DNA of 27,092 bases from Bradyrhizobium sp. (GCA_028290305.1 JAQGKC010000043.1:1-27092); one strand, 5' to 3'; numbered from the stretch's first letter, positions 14,829-25,334 are shown. Program-made: numbers and translations. Notes: generated from the letters alone by a model not told the origin.

Positions 14829-16661
14829 ATGTTCGAAGCCCATTTCCAGACATTCGAAGATCCCGAGGGCGGCGTCGCGCTGGCGGCGCGGCTTGCCGCC
14901 TTTCGCGAGGAATTGGCGCGCCGCAAGCTGACGGGATTCGTGATTCCCCGCGCGGATCAGCAACAAAACGAATATGTGCCGCCCTCGGAAGAGCGGCTGG
15001 CGTGGCTAACCGGATTTACCGGGTCCGCTGGCCTTGCCATCGTGCTGGCGCAAGAGGCCGCGGTGTTCGTCGATGGCCGCTATACGCTGCAGGCGGCAAA
15101 ACAGGTCGACGCCAAGGCCTGGAGCGTCGAGCCGCTGATCGACCCCTCCCCCGAAAGCTGGCTGGCGAAGCATCTCGCGGCCGGCGATCGCCTCGGATTT
15201 GACCCATGGCTGCATACTTCGGTGGCAGCCGAGCGGCTGGCCGCGGCCTGCGCCAAGGCCGGCGCCGAACTGATCGCGGTCGATAGCAATCCCGTGGATT
15301 CGGTGTGGAGCGAGCGCCCACAGCCGCCGCTCGGCCCGGTCGCGGTTCACGGCACGTCATTTTCGGGCGAAGCGGAGACGGAAAAACTCAGCCGTATCCG
15401 CCTTGAGATCGAGAAACTCGGCGTCGATGCGCTGGTGCTGTCGGATTCGCATGCGGTGGCATGGACCTTCAACATCCGCGGCGCCGACGTCTCGCATACC
15501 CCGCTGCCGTTGTCCTATGCGCTGGTGCCCAAGGACGGCCGTCCCACGATTTTCATCGATCACCGCAAACTGTCGAACAGCGCGCGCGACCATCTGGAAC
15601 AATCCGCCGATGTCGCGGAGCCGGAAGCGCTGACGCCTGAACTTACCGAGCTCGCGCAACGCGGCGCATCGATTGCGCTCGACAGCGCCACCGCTGCCGA
15701 CGCCTTGAGTCGGCTCATCACCGCCGCCGGCGGCAAGGCGGTGCGCGGCAACGATCCCGTCAGCCTGCTCAAGGCCGTCAAGAATTCCACCGAAATCGCA
15801 GGCACCAGGACCGCGCATCGGCGCGATGCGGTGGCGCTGACGCGATTCCTCGCCTGGATCGACCGCGAAGCCCCGTCGGGCGCGCTGACGGAGATCGACG
15901 CCGTCGAAGCGCTGGAGACATTCCGCCGCGAGACCGGCGCGCTGAAGGACGTCTCGTTCCCGACCATCGCCGGGACCGGGCCGAACGGCGCCATCGTGCA
16001 CTACCGTGTCACCCGCAAAACCAATCGCCGTATTTCGCCCGGCGATCTCCTGCTGATCGATTCCGGCGCGCAATATGAGGACGGCACCACAGTCGTCACC
16101 CGCACCATCGCGTTCGGCGAGCCGACGGCGGAAATGCGCGACCGTTTCACCCGCGTACTGCGCGGCCATATCGCGATCGCGCGCGCGGTGTTTCCCGACG
16201 GCACCACCGGCGCGCAGCTCGACAGCCTGGCGCGGCAATTCCTCTGGCAGGCCGGCATCGATTTCGAGCATGGCACCGGCCACGGCGTCGGCAGCTATCT
16301 TTCGGTGCATGAAGGCCCGGCGCGAATTTCCAAGCTCGGCACCACGCCGCTCCGGCGCGGCATGATCCTGTCCAACGAGCCCGGCTACTACAAGACCGAC
16401 GGTTTCGGGATCCGGATCGAGAATCTCGAACTGGTGGTCGGCGCTGATATCGCCGGCGCCGAGAAGCCGGTAAACGCGTTCGAGACGCTGACGCTGGCGC
16501 CGATCGACCGGCGCTTGATTGATTTGAAAATGCTGAGCGCCCAGGAGCTGGACTGGCTCAACGCATATCACGCCCGCGTCCGCCGCGAGGTCCGGCCGCA
16601 TGTCGACGAGGCCACCAAAATGTGGCTCGACGCCGCGACAGCGCCGCTGGCGCTTTCCTAG
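14829..16661 (+). CDS. Aminopeptidase P homologue (M24B), one metal ligand replaced
   Basis: Xaa-Pro aminopeptidase of the three-domain type, 610 aa, which removes N-terminal residues before proline using two metal ions. Two creatinase-like N-terminal domains (about 1-310) precede the pita-bread catalytic domain (about 315-545) and a C-terminal extension. Of the five metal ligands, four are seen: Asp411 (LIDSGAQY), His485 (HGTGHGVG), Glu517 (NEPGYY) and Glu531 (RIEN). The second Asp, which in the family immediately precedes (V/I)TRT, is Val422 here (DGTTVVTRT; codon GTC at 16092-16094, one base from GAC). The reading frame is otherwise intact. The product may be inactive, altered, or the change may be a sequence error. 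ATG 14829 gives the usual N-terminus. Single-gene unit. Confidence 0.93.
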   Translation: MFEAHFQTFEDPEGGVALAARLAAFREELARRKLTGFVIPRADQQQNEYVPPSEERLAWLTGFTGSAGLAIVLAQEAAVFVDGRYTLQAAKQVDAKAWSVEPLIDPSPESWLAKHLAAGDRLGFDPWLHTSVAAERLAAACAKAGAELIAVDSNPVDSVWSERPQPPLGPVAVHGTSFSGEAETEKLSRIRLEIEKLGVDALVLSDSHAVAWTFNIRGADVSHTPLPLSYALVPKDGRPTIFIDHRKLSNSARDHLEQSADVAEPEALTPELTELAQRGASIALDSATAADALSRLITAAGGKAVRGNDPVSLLKAVKNSTEIAGTRTAHRRDAVALTRFLAWIDREAPSGALTEIDAVEALETFRRETGALKDVSFPTIAGTGPNGAIVHYRVTRKTNRRISPGDLLLIDSGAQYEDGTTVVTRTIAFGEPTAEMRDRFTRVLRGHIAIARAVFPDGTTGAQLDSLARQFLWQAGIDFEHGTGHGVGSYLSVHEGPARISKLGTTPLRRGMILSNEPGYYKTDGFGIRIENLELVVGADIAGAEKPVNAFETLTLAPIDRRLIDLKMLSAQELDWLNAYHARVRREVRPHVDEATKMWLDAATAPLALS

Positions 16662-16699
16662 AGTCTTATCTATGAATTTGGTTGCGCCATGTTCGGCGC

Positions 16700-16877
16700 C
16701 ACCTCTCCCATTGGGAGAGGTCGGATCGGACAGGCGATGCGATCCGGGTGAGGGGTTACGGCCTATCGATCGACCGTAACCCCTCACCCCAACCCTCTCC
16801 CATCGAAGTCGGATATATCCGACTTCGACAATGTAAGTACCCAACTCGGGTAGACCCGAGTTGGGTGGGAGAGGGAG
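16700..16877. repeat. Large composite hairpin repeat with nested double-hairpin module
   Basis: The host has three hairpins: ACCTCTCCCA/TGGGAGAGGT (16701-16721), a perfect 16-bp stem GGGTGAGGGGTTACGG (16746-16761) with its complement at 16774-16789, and CCCTCTCCCA (16793-16802) with TGGGAGAGGG (16866-16875). This is the familiar Bradyrhizobium CTCTCCC-type repeat as I recall it. The loop of the third hairpin holds the double-hairpin module at 16803-16865. The element fills most of the 16662-17046 intergenic region; nothing else supportable was seen there beyond the likely start region of the MFS gene. Confidence 0.85.
16803..16865. mobile_element. Nested double-hairpin module B (putative miniature element)
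   Basis: Hairpin 1 is a perfect 26-bp palindrome (16803-16828) with left half TCGAAGTCGGATA. Linker CAATGTAAGTA follows. Hairpin 2 has perfect 12-bp arms CCCAACTCGGGT / ACCCGAGTTGGG with loop AG (16840-16865). Stem cores, stem order and the GACAA after hairpin 1 are shared with the module at 10678-10743. Here the host is a different repeat family. Confidence 0.6.
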
Positions 16878-17046
16878 CGCGCTGCCATCGCCGAGACATC
16901 CAGCTACACTTCAACTTCGGTGGACTCTAGCCGCCTCCCGAAAACGGAATAGCGGCATTCCGAAACGAGCGTATTCCTGCTGAGAGATAGGGCTACAGTC
17001 TGGCTGGACTTGTTTGGCGAAGACTCAAAGCCTCCATCGGGAAAGC

Positions 17047-18321
17047 ATGCACGGAGTGATGGGCAAGCCGCCCGAAACGGCGACGAACAACGCGACATCC
17101 CGGATCATGCTGCTGATGCTCGTCGCGATGACGGGCGTCGCGCCGATTTCACTCTATATGCTGGTGCCGGCGCTGCCCGTGCTGGCCACCATGTTCGGGC
17201 GCGATATCTCGATCGCGCAGATGACCGTGTCGCTGTACATGGTCGGCATCGCCTGTTCGCAAATCATCATGGGGCCGCTGTCGGATCGCTTCGGACGCCG
17301 CCCGGTGCTGCTGGCAGGCCTTGGCCTGATGGTGGTGGCGAGCGCCGGCTGCATCTTTGCCGAGACCCTGCCGCAATTGATCGTCGCGCGTTTTCTGCAG
17401 GCACTGGGCGGCGCCACCGGCATGGTCGTGAGCCGCGCCATCATCCGCGATCTCTACAGCCGCGAGCGCATCAGTTCCATGATCAGCCTGGTGATCGCGG
17501 TGATGATGATCGCGCAGATGCTGAGCCCGCTGACCGGCGGCCTTTTGGAGACCGCCTTCGGCTGGCGTTCGATCTTCTATGTCATCACAGGTGCGTCGCT
17601 CATCATTGCCGTGGCGATCGCCCTGGCGCTGCCGGAAACGCGGCGCGATCGCACTGAGGCTGGCGGATTTCGCGGCGACGTCGGCAGTCTCTTCACCAGC
17701 CGTGCGTTCATCGGCTACATGCTGTGCCAGGTGCTGGCCTCGCAAATCATCTTCGCCTTCGCCGGCGGCGGTCCCTACATCGTGGTGATGCAGATGGGCC
17801 GAACCAGCGCCGAATACGGCGCGTGGTTTGCGACCACCGGGTTCGCCTATCTGATCGGCAACCTGTTCTGCGTGCGCTTCGCGCCGCGCCATTCGCTGGA
17901 AAGACTGATCTGGTTCGGCCTCGCGCTGCAACTCGCCGGCAGCCTGCTGAACCTGCTGTGGGGCGTTACCGGGCTTAATCAGGCGCCGTCGTGGCTGTTC
18001 GGCACGCAGATGCTGGTGATGTTCGCCAACGCCTTCGTGATGTCGAATTCAGCCGCCGGCGCCATCAGCGTCCGCCCCGAGGCCGCGGGCACCGCATCCG
18101 GCGCGATGGGATTCCTGCAAATGGGATTGGGCTCGCTGATTTCGCAACTCGGCGCTTATCTCGGCGGCCACTTCACAACACCGGTGCCGCTCAATATCGC
18201 CATCGTCATTTTATCGATCGCCTGCGCATCGACCATGGTTTTCCTCATTCCGCGCGGCACGGTGATCGTCAGCGAGGAGTTGATCGAACAGGCGGAGGAA
18301 GAAGAGTCGGGGCTGTTGTAG
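17047..18321 (+). CDS. Bcr/CflA-family MFS multidrug efflux transporter
   Basis: Inner-membrane proton-coupled drug exporter, 424 aa with 12 predicted membrane helices. The MFS motif A is present as GPLSDRFGRRPV between TM2 and TM3, and the Bcr/CflA-type beginning APISLYMLVPALPVLATMF ... AQMTVSLYMVGIACSQIIMGPLSDRFGRR is clear. The segment ALGGATGMVVSRAIIRDLY matches the motif C region. The frame is open from TTG 17014; ATG 17047 (GGGAAA just upstream) is preferred, and ATG 17059 with GGAG upstream is also possible. The C-terminus is acidic (EQAEEEESGLL). It converges with ligA across a strong hairpin. The natural substrate cannot be predicted. Confidence 0.92.
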   Translation: MHGVMGKPPETATNNATSRIMLLMLVAMTGVAPISLYMLVPALPVLATMFGRDISIAQMTVSLYMVGIACSQIIMGPLSDRFGRRPVLLAGLGLMVVASAGCIFAETLPQLIVARFLQALGGATGMVVSRAIIRDLYSRERISSMISLVIAVMMIAQMLSPLTGGLLETAFGWRSIFYVITGASLIIAVAIALALPETRRDRTEAGGFRGDVGSLFTSRAFIGYMLCQVLASQIIFAFAGGGPYIVVMQMGRTSAEYGAWFATTGFAYLIGNLFCVRFAPRHSLERLIWFGLALQLAGSLLNLLWGVTGLNQAPSWLFGTQMLVMFANAFVMSNSAAGAISVRPEAAGTASGAMGFLQMGLGSLISQLGAYLGGHFTTPVPLNIAIVILSIACASTMVFLIPRGTVIVSEELIEQAEEEESGLL

Positions 18322-18384
18322 GAGCGGTGTGGAGCGACGCGCCGCGCGGTTCCAAATAATTGGCGTGCGATCCCTTCAACCTCG

Positions 18385-18401
18385 CCCCGCTCTTTGCGGG
18401 G
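18385..18401. terminator. CCCCGC-TCTTT-GCGGGG hairpin between convergent genes
   Basis: A 6-bp perfect GC stem lies between the MFS stop and the ligA stop, within CCTCGCCCCGC...GCGGGGAGAAGG, which looks like a fragment of the CTCTCCC-type repeat family. It could end transcripts from both sides. No T-tract is seen, so this is positional inference. Confidence 0.45.
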
Positions 18402-18418
18402 AGAAGGAGAAGCAGCCC

Positions 18419-20664
<2,246 letters not shown>

Positions 20665-20692
20665 GCGTTGTTTGATGCGATGAGCGAAAGCC

Positions 20693-20980
20693 ATGGGCTA
20701 CTACGTTTATATCTTGGCAAGCCGGAAAGATGGCGCAACTTACATTGGGGTGACGAACGACATCGTGCGACGCATTTACGAGCACCGAACCAAGGCCGTC
20801 CTCGGCTTTACATCGAGATATAATATCACGAGGCTGGTCTGGTTCGAAATCTTCGACGATCCGGTTTCCGCGATTTCCCGCGAGAAAGAACTGAAGAAAT
20901 GGAAACGGAGCTGGAAGGTTCAATTGATTGAAGCCCGGAATCCGCAGTGGGATGATTTGTACGAGTCTATTTGTATCTAA
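20693..20980 (+). CDS. Single-domain GIY-YIG (URI-type) putative endonuclease
   Basis: Small protein, 95 aa, consisting only of a GIY-YIG nuclease domain of the UvrC/Intron-type superfamily. The motif appears as YVYIL (residues 4-8) and YIGVT (17-21); the catalytic-helix Arg and the metal-binding Glu are plausible in DIVRRIYEH and AISREKELKKWKR, and the C-terminal ARNPQWDDL is usual for this short branch. There is no DNA-recognition domain, so specificity would come from the core or a partner. It is bracketed by an inverted pair of REP-like palindromes, 28 bp upstream and 4 bp downstream, and interrupts the recN-ligA pair on the opposite strand. Such genes are commonly multicopy; activity of this branch is poorly established. 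Confidence 0.9.
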   Translation: MGYYVYILASRKDGATYIGVTNDIVRRIYEHRTKAVLGFTSRYNITRLVWFEIFDDPVSAISREKELKKWKRSWKVQLIEARNPQWDDLYESICI

Positions 20981-20984
20981 GTTC

Positions 20985-21062
20985 GTCATTCCGGGGCGCG
21001 CGCAGCGCGAACCCGGAATCTCGGGATTCCGGGTTCATCGCTGCGCGATGCCCCGGAATGAC
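20985..21062. repeat. REP-like intergenic palindrome, copy 5 (full form)
   Basis: The most complete copy: GTCATTCCGGGGCGCGCGCA, then GCGAACCCGGAATCTCGGGATTCCGGGTTC-type inner hairpin arms, then ATCGCTGCGCGATGCCCCGGAATGAC-type right end (given as motif classes; the element is 78 bp). It contains a nested ATCGC/GCGAT mini-hairpin. It begins 4 bp after the GIY-YIG stop and ends 10 bp before the recN stop, between convergent genes. Confidence 0.88.
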
Positions 21063-21072
21063 GTTGTAAAAT

Positions 21073-22761
21073 CTACGCCGTGGCCGCGCGCAGCAGGCGT
21101 TCAGCCGCTGCCCGTGCTTCGGCGGTGATCTCGGCGCCTGCCAGCATGCGGGCGATTTCCTCGCGGCGGTGATCGGCGGCGAGCGCGGTGACGCGGGTGG
21201 CGACGCGCTTGCCCTTGTCGAGCGCATCCTTTGAAATCAGCAAATGCTGGTCGGCGCGCGCGGCGACCTGCGGCGCATGGGTCACTGCCATCACCTGCAC
21301 CTTGCCGGCGAGCCGCGCCAGCCGGGCACCGATCGCATCCGCCACGGCGCCACCGACGCCGGTGTCGATTTCGTCGAACACCAGGGTCGGCGCCGAGCCG
21401 CGGTCGGACAGCACGACTTTCAGCGCCAGCAGGAACCGCGACAGTTCGCCGCCGGACGCGACCTTCATCAACGGTCCCGGCCGCGTGCCGGGATTGGTCT
21501 GGACCCAAAACTCAATGCGATCGAAGCCCTGCGGGCCCGGCGAGCCGGGATCGGACTCGACCTGGGTCATGAATTTTGCACGCTCGAGCTTCAGCGGCGC
21601 GAGTTCGGCATTGACCGCCTTGTTGAGCTTCTCCGCCGATTTGGTGCGCGCGGCGGACAGCTTGGTGGCGGCCGCGCTGTAGTGCTTGTCCGCTTCCGCC
21701 GCTGCCGCCTCAAGCTTTCTCAACTGACCGGCGCCGGCATCGATCAGCGCGACATCGGCGGCGTATTTGGCAGCCAGCGCCGCCAGGCCATCGACCGGCG
21801 TTGCGTATTTGCGCGACGCGGCGCGCAGCGCGAACAGCCGTTCCTCGATACGTTCAAGCTCCGACGGGTCGAAGTCCGCCGCGATCAGCGCCGTCGTGAG
21901 GTGCTGGTCGGCCTCCTCCAGCGCATTGATGGCGGCATCGATCGCCTTCACCGCGGGTTCGACCAGCGTGGGCGAATTTCCGGCCCGGCGTTCCAGCCGG
22001 CGCACCGCCGCCGACAGCGACGCGACCGGCGAATGATGGCCGCTGACGGCATCCTGCGCCTCGCGTAAATCAGCGGCGATCTTCTCGCCTTGCATCATCG
22101 TGGTGCGGCGGCCGGCAAGCTGTGTCTCCTCGCCGTCCTTGGGCGCCAGCGTCTTCAGTTCGTCGGCAGCGTGGCGCAGATAGTCCGCTTCGCGGGCGGC
22201 GCGCTCCATCGCCGCGCGATGCTCGTCGAGCACCGAGTTCGCCGCACGCCTCGCATCCCATAGCTTCTCCAGCGCCGCGACGTCCTTCTCGAGGCCGGCA
22301 AACGCGTCGAGCAAGCGCCGGTGGGTCGAGGCATCGACCAGCGCGCGCTCGTCATGCTGGCCGTGAATCTCCACCAGCGCGGAGCCCACCGCCTTCAAGG
22401 TCTGCACGCTGATCGCCTGATCGTTGATGAAAGCGCGGGTGCGGCCGTCGGCAAGCTGCACGCGGCGCAGGATCATCTCGCAGGAATCTTCGGAACTCGC
22501 GTCGTCGAGCCCGTTATCGCTGAGGATCGCCGCGGCCGGGTGGCCCTTGGGCACGTCGAATACCGCGGTGACTTGCCCTTGCTCCACGCCGTGACGGACA
22601 AGACCCGCGTCACCGCGGCCGCCGAGCGCCAGCGCGAAGGCATCGAGCAGGATTGATTTGCCGGCGCCGGTTTCTCCGGTCAGCACCGCAAGGCCACGGG
22701 AAAACTCGATATCGAGCCGCTCGATCAGGACGATGTCACGGATCGAAAGACGGGCCAGCAT
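21073..22761 (-). CDS. recN: DNA repair protein RecN
   Basis: SMC-like ATPase for double-strand break repair, 562 aa. Walker A GETGAGKS is at residues 29-36, after the typical start MLARLSIRDIVLIERLDIEF. Long helical coiled-coil arms occupy about 150-380. The ABC signature appears as KVASGGELSRFLLALK and Walker B as TLVFDEIDTGVGG (Asp463-Glu464), followed by the D-loop/H-loop VMAVTHAPQVAARADQHL. Length is normal. No alphaproteobacterial LexA box (GTTC-N7-GTTC) was seen in the 113-bp upstream region, although recN is often SOS-controlled. That region instead holds the 22780 repeat. It follows bamD in the same direction, with a candidate terminator in between. Confidence 0.96.
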   Translation of the reverse strand: MLARLSIRDIVLIERLDIEFSRGLAVLTGETGAGKSILLDAFALALGGRGDAGLVRHGVEQGQVTAVFDVPKGHPAAAILSDNGLDDASSEDSCEMILRRVQLADGRTRAFINDQAISVQTLKAVGSALVEIHGQHDERALVDASTHRRLLDAFAGLEKDVAALEKLWDARRAANSVLDEHRAAMERAAREADYLRHAADELKTLAPKDGEETQLAGRRTTMMQGEKIAADLREAQDAVSGHHSPVASLSAAVRRLERRAGNSPTLVEPAVKAIDAAINALEEADQHLTTALIAADFDPSELERIEERLFALRAASRKYATPVDGLAALAAKYAADVALIDAGAGQLRKLEAAAAEADKHYSAAATKLSAARTKSAEKLNKAVNAELAPLKLERAKFMTQVESDPGSPGPQGFDRIEFWVQTNPGTRPGPLMKVASGGELSRFLLALKVVLSDRGSAPTLVFDEIDTGVGGAVADAIGARLARLAGKVQVMAVTHAPQVAARADQHLLISKDALDKGKRVATRVTALAADHRREEIARMLAGAEITAEARAAAERLLRAATA

Positions 22762-22779
22762 GCGAGGTCAATTCCTAGG

Positions 22780-22824
22780 GCATGATCCCGAAAAGTGGAA
22801 ACCGGTTTTCGGACAAGATCATGC
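22780..22824. repeat. Rhizobial GCATGATC-type intergenic palindrome
   Basis: Outer arms GCATGATC and GATCATGC, inner arms CCGAAAA and TTTTCGG, with AACCGGTT in the middle of the element. This resembles a small palindromic repeat I recall as frequent in Rhizobiales intergenic DNA. It sits in the recN leader, 19 bp from the start codon, so it would be in the 5' untranslated region of recN mRNA and could affect its expression. Confidence 0.7.
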
Positions 22825-22848
22825 ACAAACCAAATATAAGCGACGAGC

Positions 22849-22871
22849 CTGATTCAGCGAAGCTGGATCAG
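22849..22871 (-). terminator. Candidate terminator hairpin downstream of bamD
   Basis: CTGATTCAGC-GAA-GCTGGATCAG, a 10-bp stem with one G-T pair, lies three bases past the bamD stop on the minus strand. The transcript then reads GGCTCG...GCTTATATTT, with no clean U-tract. Terminator or attenuator activity is inferred from position. Confidence 0.45.
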
Positions 22872-22874
22872 ACT

Positions 22875-23783
22875 CTAGCCGAGACCTATTTTCTTGAAGG
22901 CCCTGGAAATGTAGGAGCCTTCGTTCTCGGCCGGCTCGAGACCGCCGGACTTTACAAGATTATAGGCGTCCTTGTACCAGCGGCTGTCAGGAAAATTGTG
23001 CCCGAGCACGGCGGCGGCGGTTTGCGCCTCGCCGACGATGCCGATCGCCATATAGGCCTCAGTCAGCCGGGCCAGCGCTTCCTCGACCTGCCGGGTGGTC
23101 TGATACTGGGTGACGACCGTCTTGAAGCGATTGATGGCGGCGGTGTAGTCGCGCTTTTCCATGTAATAGCGGCCGATATTCATTTCGCGGCCGGCGATCT
23201 GGTCGCGCGCGCCTTCGAGCTTGGCTTTGGCGCTGACGGCATATTCCGATGTCGGATACTTGCGGACCACCTCTTCAAGCGCAGCGATGGCCTTCTCGGT
23301 GCGGCCCTGGTCGCGGGACGTGTCCGGAATCTGGTCGTAATGCGAGGCCGCGATCAGATATTGCGCATATGCGGCGTCGGGGCTGCCAGGATGCAGGGTG
23401 ACGTAACGGGTCGCCGCGCCAATGCAGCTGTCGTAGTCGCCCGCATTGTAAAAGGCATAGGCCGACATCAGCAGCGATTTGCGCGCCCAGTCGGAATAAG
23501 GATGCTCGCGGTCGACTTCCTCGAACTTCTTCGACGCCGCCTTCGGATCCTTCCTTTGATTCATCAGGTACAAGCCCTCGTTGTAGAGCTTGTCCGCGGG
23601 CTCGTCGACGAAGGTGTCGTCCTTGGCGAAAAACTTGTCCCACAACGCGCCGGTGCCACATCCGCTCAGCGGAATCGCAAGCACAACCAAGCCCGCGGCC
23701 AGACGCAACCGGCGCCCAAGCCGGCGGAGGTCCGGAGAAACGGATAATTTGCGTAGTTCGCGCGTCATACGCCGTGCCGACAT
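22875..23783 (-). CDS. bamD: Outer-membrane assembly lipoprotein BamD (ComL)
   Basis: Lipoprotein of the BAM complex, which inserts beta-barrel proteins into the outer membrane; 302 aa. A hydrophobic signal (LAAGLVVLAIPLSGC) ends in the lipobox LSGC, giving lipidated Cys42. The mature part is a TPR array with the family's conserved beginning (PADKLYNEGLYLMNQRKDPKAASKKFEEVDREHPYSDWA, residues about 62-100), and further repeats include YNAGDYDSCIGAATRYVTLHPG and EEVVRKYPTSEYAVSAKAKL. The start is uncertain: ATG 23783 is used here with AGGTC upstream; ATG 23768 would shorten the cytoplasmic N-terminus by five residues. It stands between lpxC and recN, the usual rhizobial order. Confidence 0.95.
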   Translation of the reverse strand: MSARRMTRELRKLSVSPDLRRLGRRLRLAAGLVVLAIPLSGCGTGALWDKFFAKDDTFVDEPADKLYNEGLYLMNQRKDPKAASKKFEEVDREHPYSDWARKSLLMSAYAFYNAGDYDSCIGAATRYVTLHPGSPDAAYAQYLIAASHYDQIPDTSRDQGRTEKAIAALEEVVRKYPTSEYAVSAKAKLEGARDQIAGREMNIGRYYMEKRDYTAAINRFKTVVTQYQTTRQVEEALARLTEAYMAIGIVGEAQTAAAVLGHNFPDSRWYKDAYNLVKSGGLEPAENEGSYISRAFKKIGLG

Positions 23784-24028
23784 GGATTTAAGACCTGACG
23801 CCTGTGATGCGGTGCCCGCCGCGCGCCATGAGCCGGGTCATGGACGCCATGATTGCCCTGCCCGTAGCGCCCTGCCATGCAACCGCGAGCCTGTGTAGCC
23901 GAAAAAAGTCCGTTAACCAACCGGATACGCAGGCATTTCGCCCGGATTAAGGCGGCCACATGGCATTGCAGCCAATGTGGTTACCGAACCAAACGGCGCT
24001 CGGGATGTGACCGGTGGCGACAGCCGAA

Positions 24029-24083
24029 AGACGTCCAGGAGATGCTCAGACACACGGTCAGGAGACGTCCAAGAGACGCTCAG
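24029..24083. repeat. Imperfect 34-bp tandem repeat at the 3' end of lpxC
   Basis: AGACGTCCAGGAGATGCTCAG at 24029-24049 (motif AGACGTCC at the start) is repeated as AGACGTCC-AAGAGACGCTCAG at 24063-24083, a 34-bp period, with related GACAC/GACGT words around. The second unit runs over the lpxC stop codon. The rest of 23784-24079 holds the bamD leader; no other supportable feature was seen. Confidence 0.55.
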
Positions 24084-25039
24084 GACACGTCGGGGCCGTA
24101 GGCCGGGGCGATCATGCCGCCCACCATGCCACTGCCGACCTCGGCATGACCGCGCGAACGGCGCGCCGCATCGGATTCGATCACGCGCCAGGCGCTACGA
24201 TCCGCCATCAGGGCCGTCAGCACCGCATGGTTGAGCTTGTGGCCGCCGCGCACCGAACGATAGGCGCCGAGCAGGGGTAAACCGGCCAAAGCGAGATCGC
24301 CGACAACGTCGAGAACCTTGTGGCGCGCGCATTCGTCGGTGTAGCGCAGCCCTTCGGTGTTGAGCAGACGGGTTTCGTCGAACACCACGGAATTCTCGAA
24401 CGAGGCGCCGAGCGCAAAGCCGGCGCTCCAGAGCCGCGCCACATCATTCATGCAGCCAAAGGTCCGGGCGCGGCATATCTCGCGACGGAACCTTTCGGGG
24501 CTGAGATCGAGCATGTAGCTCTGACGGCCGATCACGGGATTGGCGAAGTCAATTTCGACTTCGGCGCGGAAGCCTGCCGCGAAGGGGCGCAATTCGCCGA
24601 ACGAATCGCCGATCGCGACTTGCACCGGCTTCAGCACTTGGATGAAGCGGCGCGACGCGGACTGTGTCACGATACCGGCCTGATCGATCGCGGCGACGAA
24701 AGCCGCCGCGCTGCCGTCCATGATCGGAACTTCCGGACCATCGATTTCGATCGTGGCGTTATCCACGCCCATGCCGCGCAACGCTGCGAGCACATGTTCG
24801 GCGGTGGAGACCAGCGGACCATCGCGGTCGCCCAGTACGGTTGCAAATTCGGTGGCGATCACGGATTCGGCGGTGGCCTGAACTTCACGGTCGGAGCCGT
24901 CCAGCCCGCTGCGGACAAAAATAAAACCCGCATCCACAGATGCAGGTCCGATGGTCAAACTCACGGGTAAACCTGAATGAACGCCGACGCCCGTCACGGT
25001 GGCTTGCGACCGAAGCGTTGTTTGCCGGCTAAACTTCAT
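24080..25039 (-). CDS. lpxC: UDP-3-O-acyl-N-acetylglucosamine deacetylase
   Basis: Zinc enzyme of the committed step in lipid A synthesis, 319 aa, cytoplasmic. The start MKFSRQTTLRSQATVTGVGVHSG is canonical; the frame is open to 25159, but the extra 40 residues have no family counterpart, so ATG 25039 is chosen. Zinc ligands are His82 (STAEHVLAAL), His240 and Asp244 (RHKVLDVVGDLALAG); the catalytic His region GGHKLNHA follows. The C-terminal tail (SDAARRSRGHAEVGSGMVGGMIAPAYGPDVS) is longer than in E. coli and glycine-rich. It lies downstream of ftsZ but is separated by a strong terminator and 350 bp, so it probably has its own promoter. Confidence 0.96.
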   Translation of the reverse strand: MKFSRQTTLRSQATVTGVGVHSGLPVSLTIGPASVDAGFIFVRSGLDGSDREVQATAESVIATEFATVLGDRDGPLVSTAEHVLAALRGMGVDNATIEIDGPEVPIMDGSAAAFVAAIDQAGIVTQSASRRFIQVLKPVQVAIGDSFGELRPFAAGFRAEVEIDFANPVIGRQSYMLDLSPERFRREICRARTFGCMNDVARLWSAGFALGASFENSVVFDETRLLNTEGLRYTDECARHKVLDVVGDLALAGLPLLGAYRSVRGGHKLNHAVLTALMADRSAWRVIESDAARRSRGHAEVGSGMVGGMIAPAYGPDVS

Positions 25040-25254
25040 CCCAAAACCGCCCACTATCGACTTTACCTCAAGATCAACTCGACCCGACTTCGAGTGCCGA
25101 TTCGTCTGAGGTATCCCCAAGTCACGGCAGACCATAGTCACCGCCTCAAAGAGCGCCAACTCACGCTTTTTTACCGATTGTTACCCAACCTCTGCCGTAT
25201 TCACGCCCAAGGTTAACCAAATTCGGCGGCCGGTTTGAGCAATTCTGGCCCTGC

Positions 25255-25320
25255 CATCTCATCCTAAAATACATAATTTATCATTTAAAATCAGTTGCTT
25301 GGTGAACATTTTGTGACTGC
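25255..25320 (-). promoter_or_regulatory. AT-rich stretch, likely lpxC promoter region
   Basis: Within the 353-bp gap between lpxC and ftsZ, this stretch is far richer in A/T than its surroundings (for example TAAAATACATAATTTATCAT on the plus strand). Read on the minus strand it holds -10-like words such as GATAAAT and TAAATT, about 220 bp before lpxC. No confident -35/-10 pair was identified. The rest of the gap is an untranslated leader or spacer. Confidence 0.35.
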
Positions 25321-25334
25321 TCCCGAATGACAAG

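Noticed and set aside
15357..16844. 495-aa open frame on the minus strand
   Set aside because: Antisense shadow of the aminopeptidase P gene, typical of high-GC coding DNA; it also runs into the 16.7-kb repeat.
16700..16877. CRISPR-like array
   Set aside because: The repeated words are inverted hairpin arms, not direct repeats with regular unique spacers, and no cas genes are present.
22782..23747. 321-aa open frame on the plus strand
   Set aside because: Antisense to bamD and starts inside the 22780 repeat; no protein family features.
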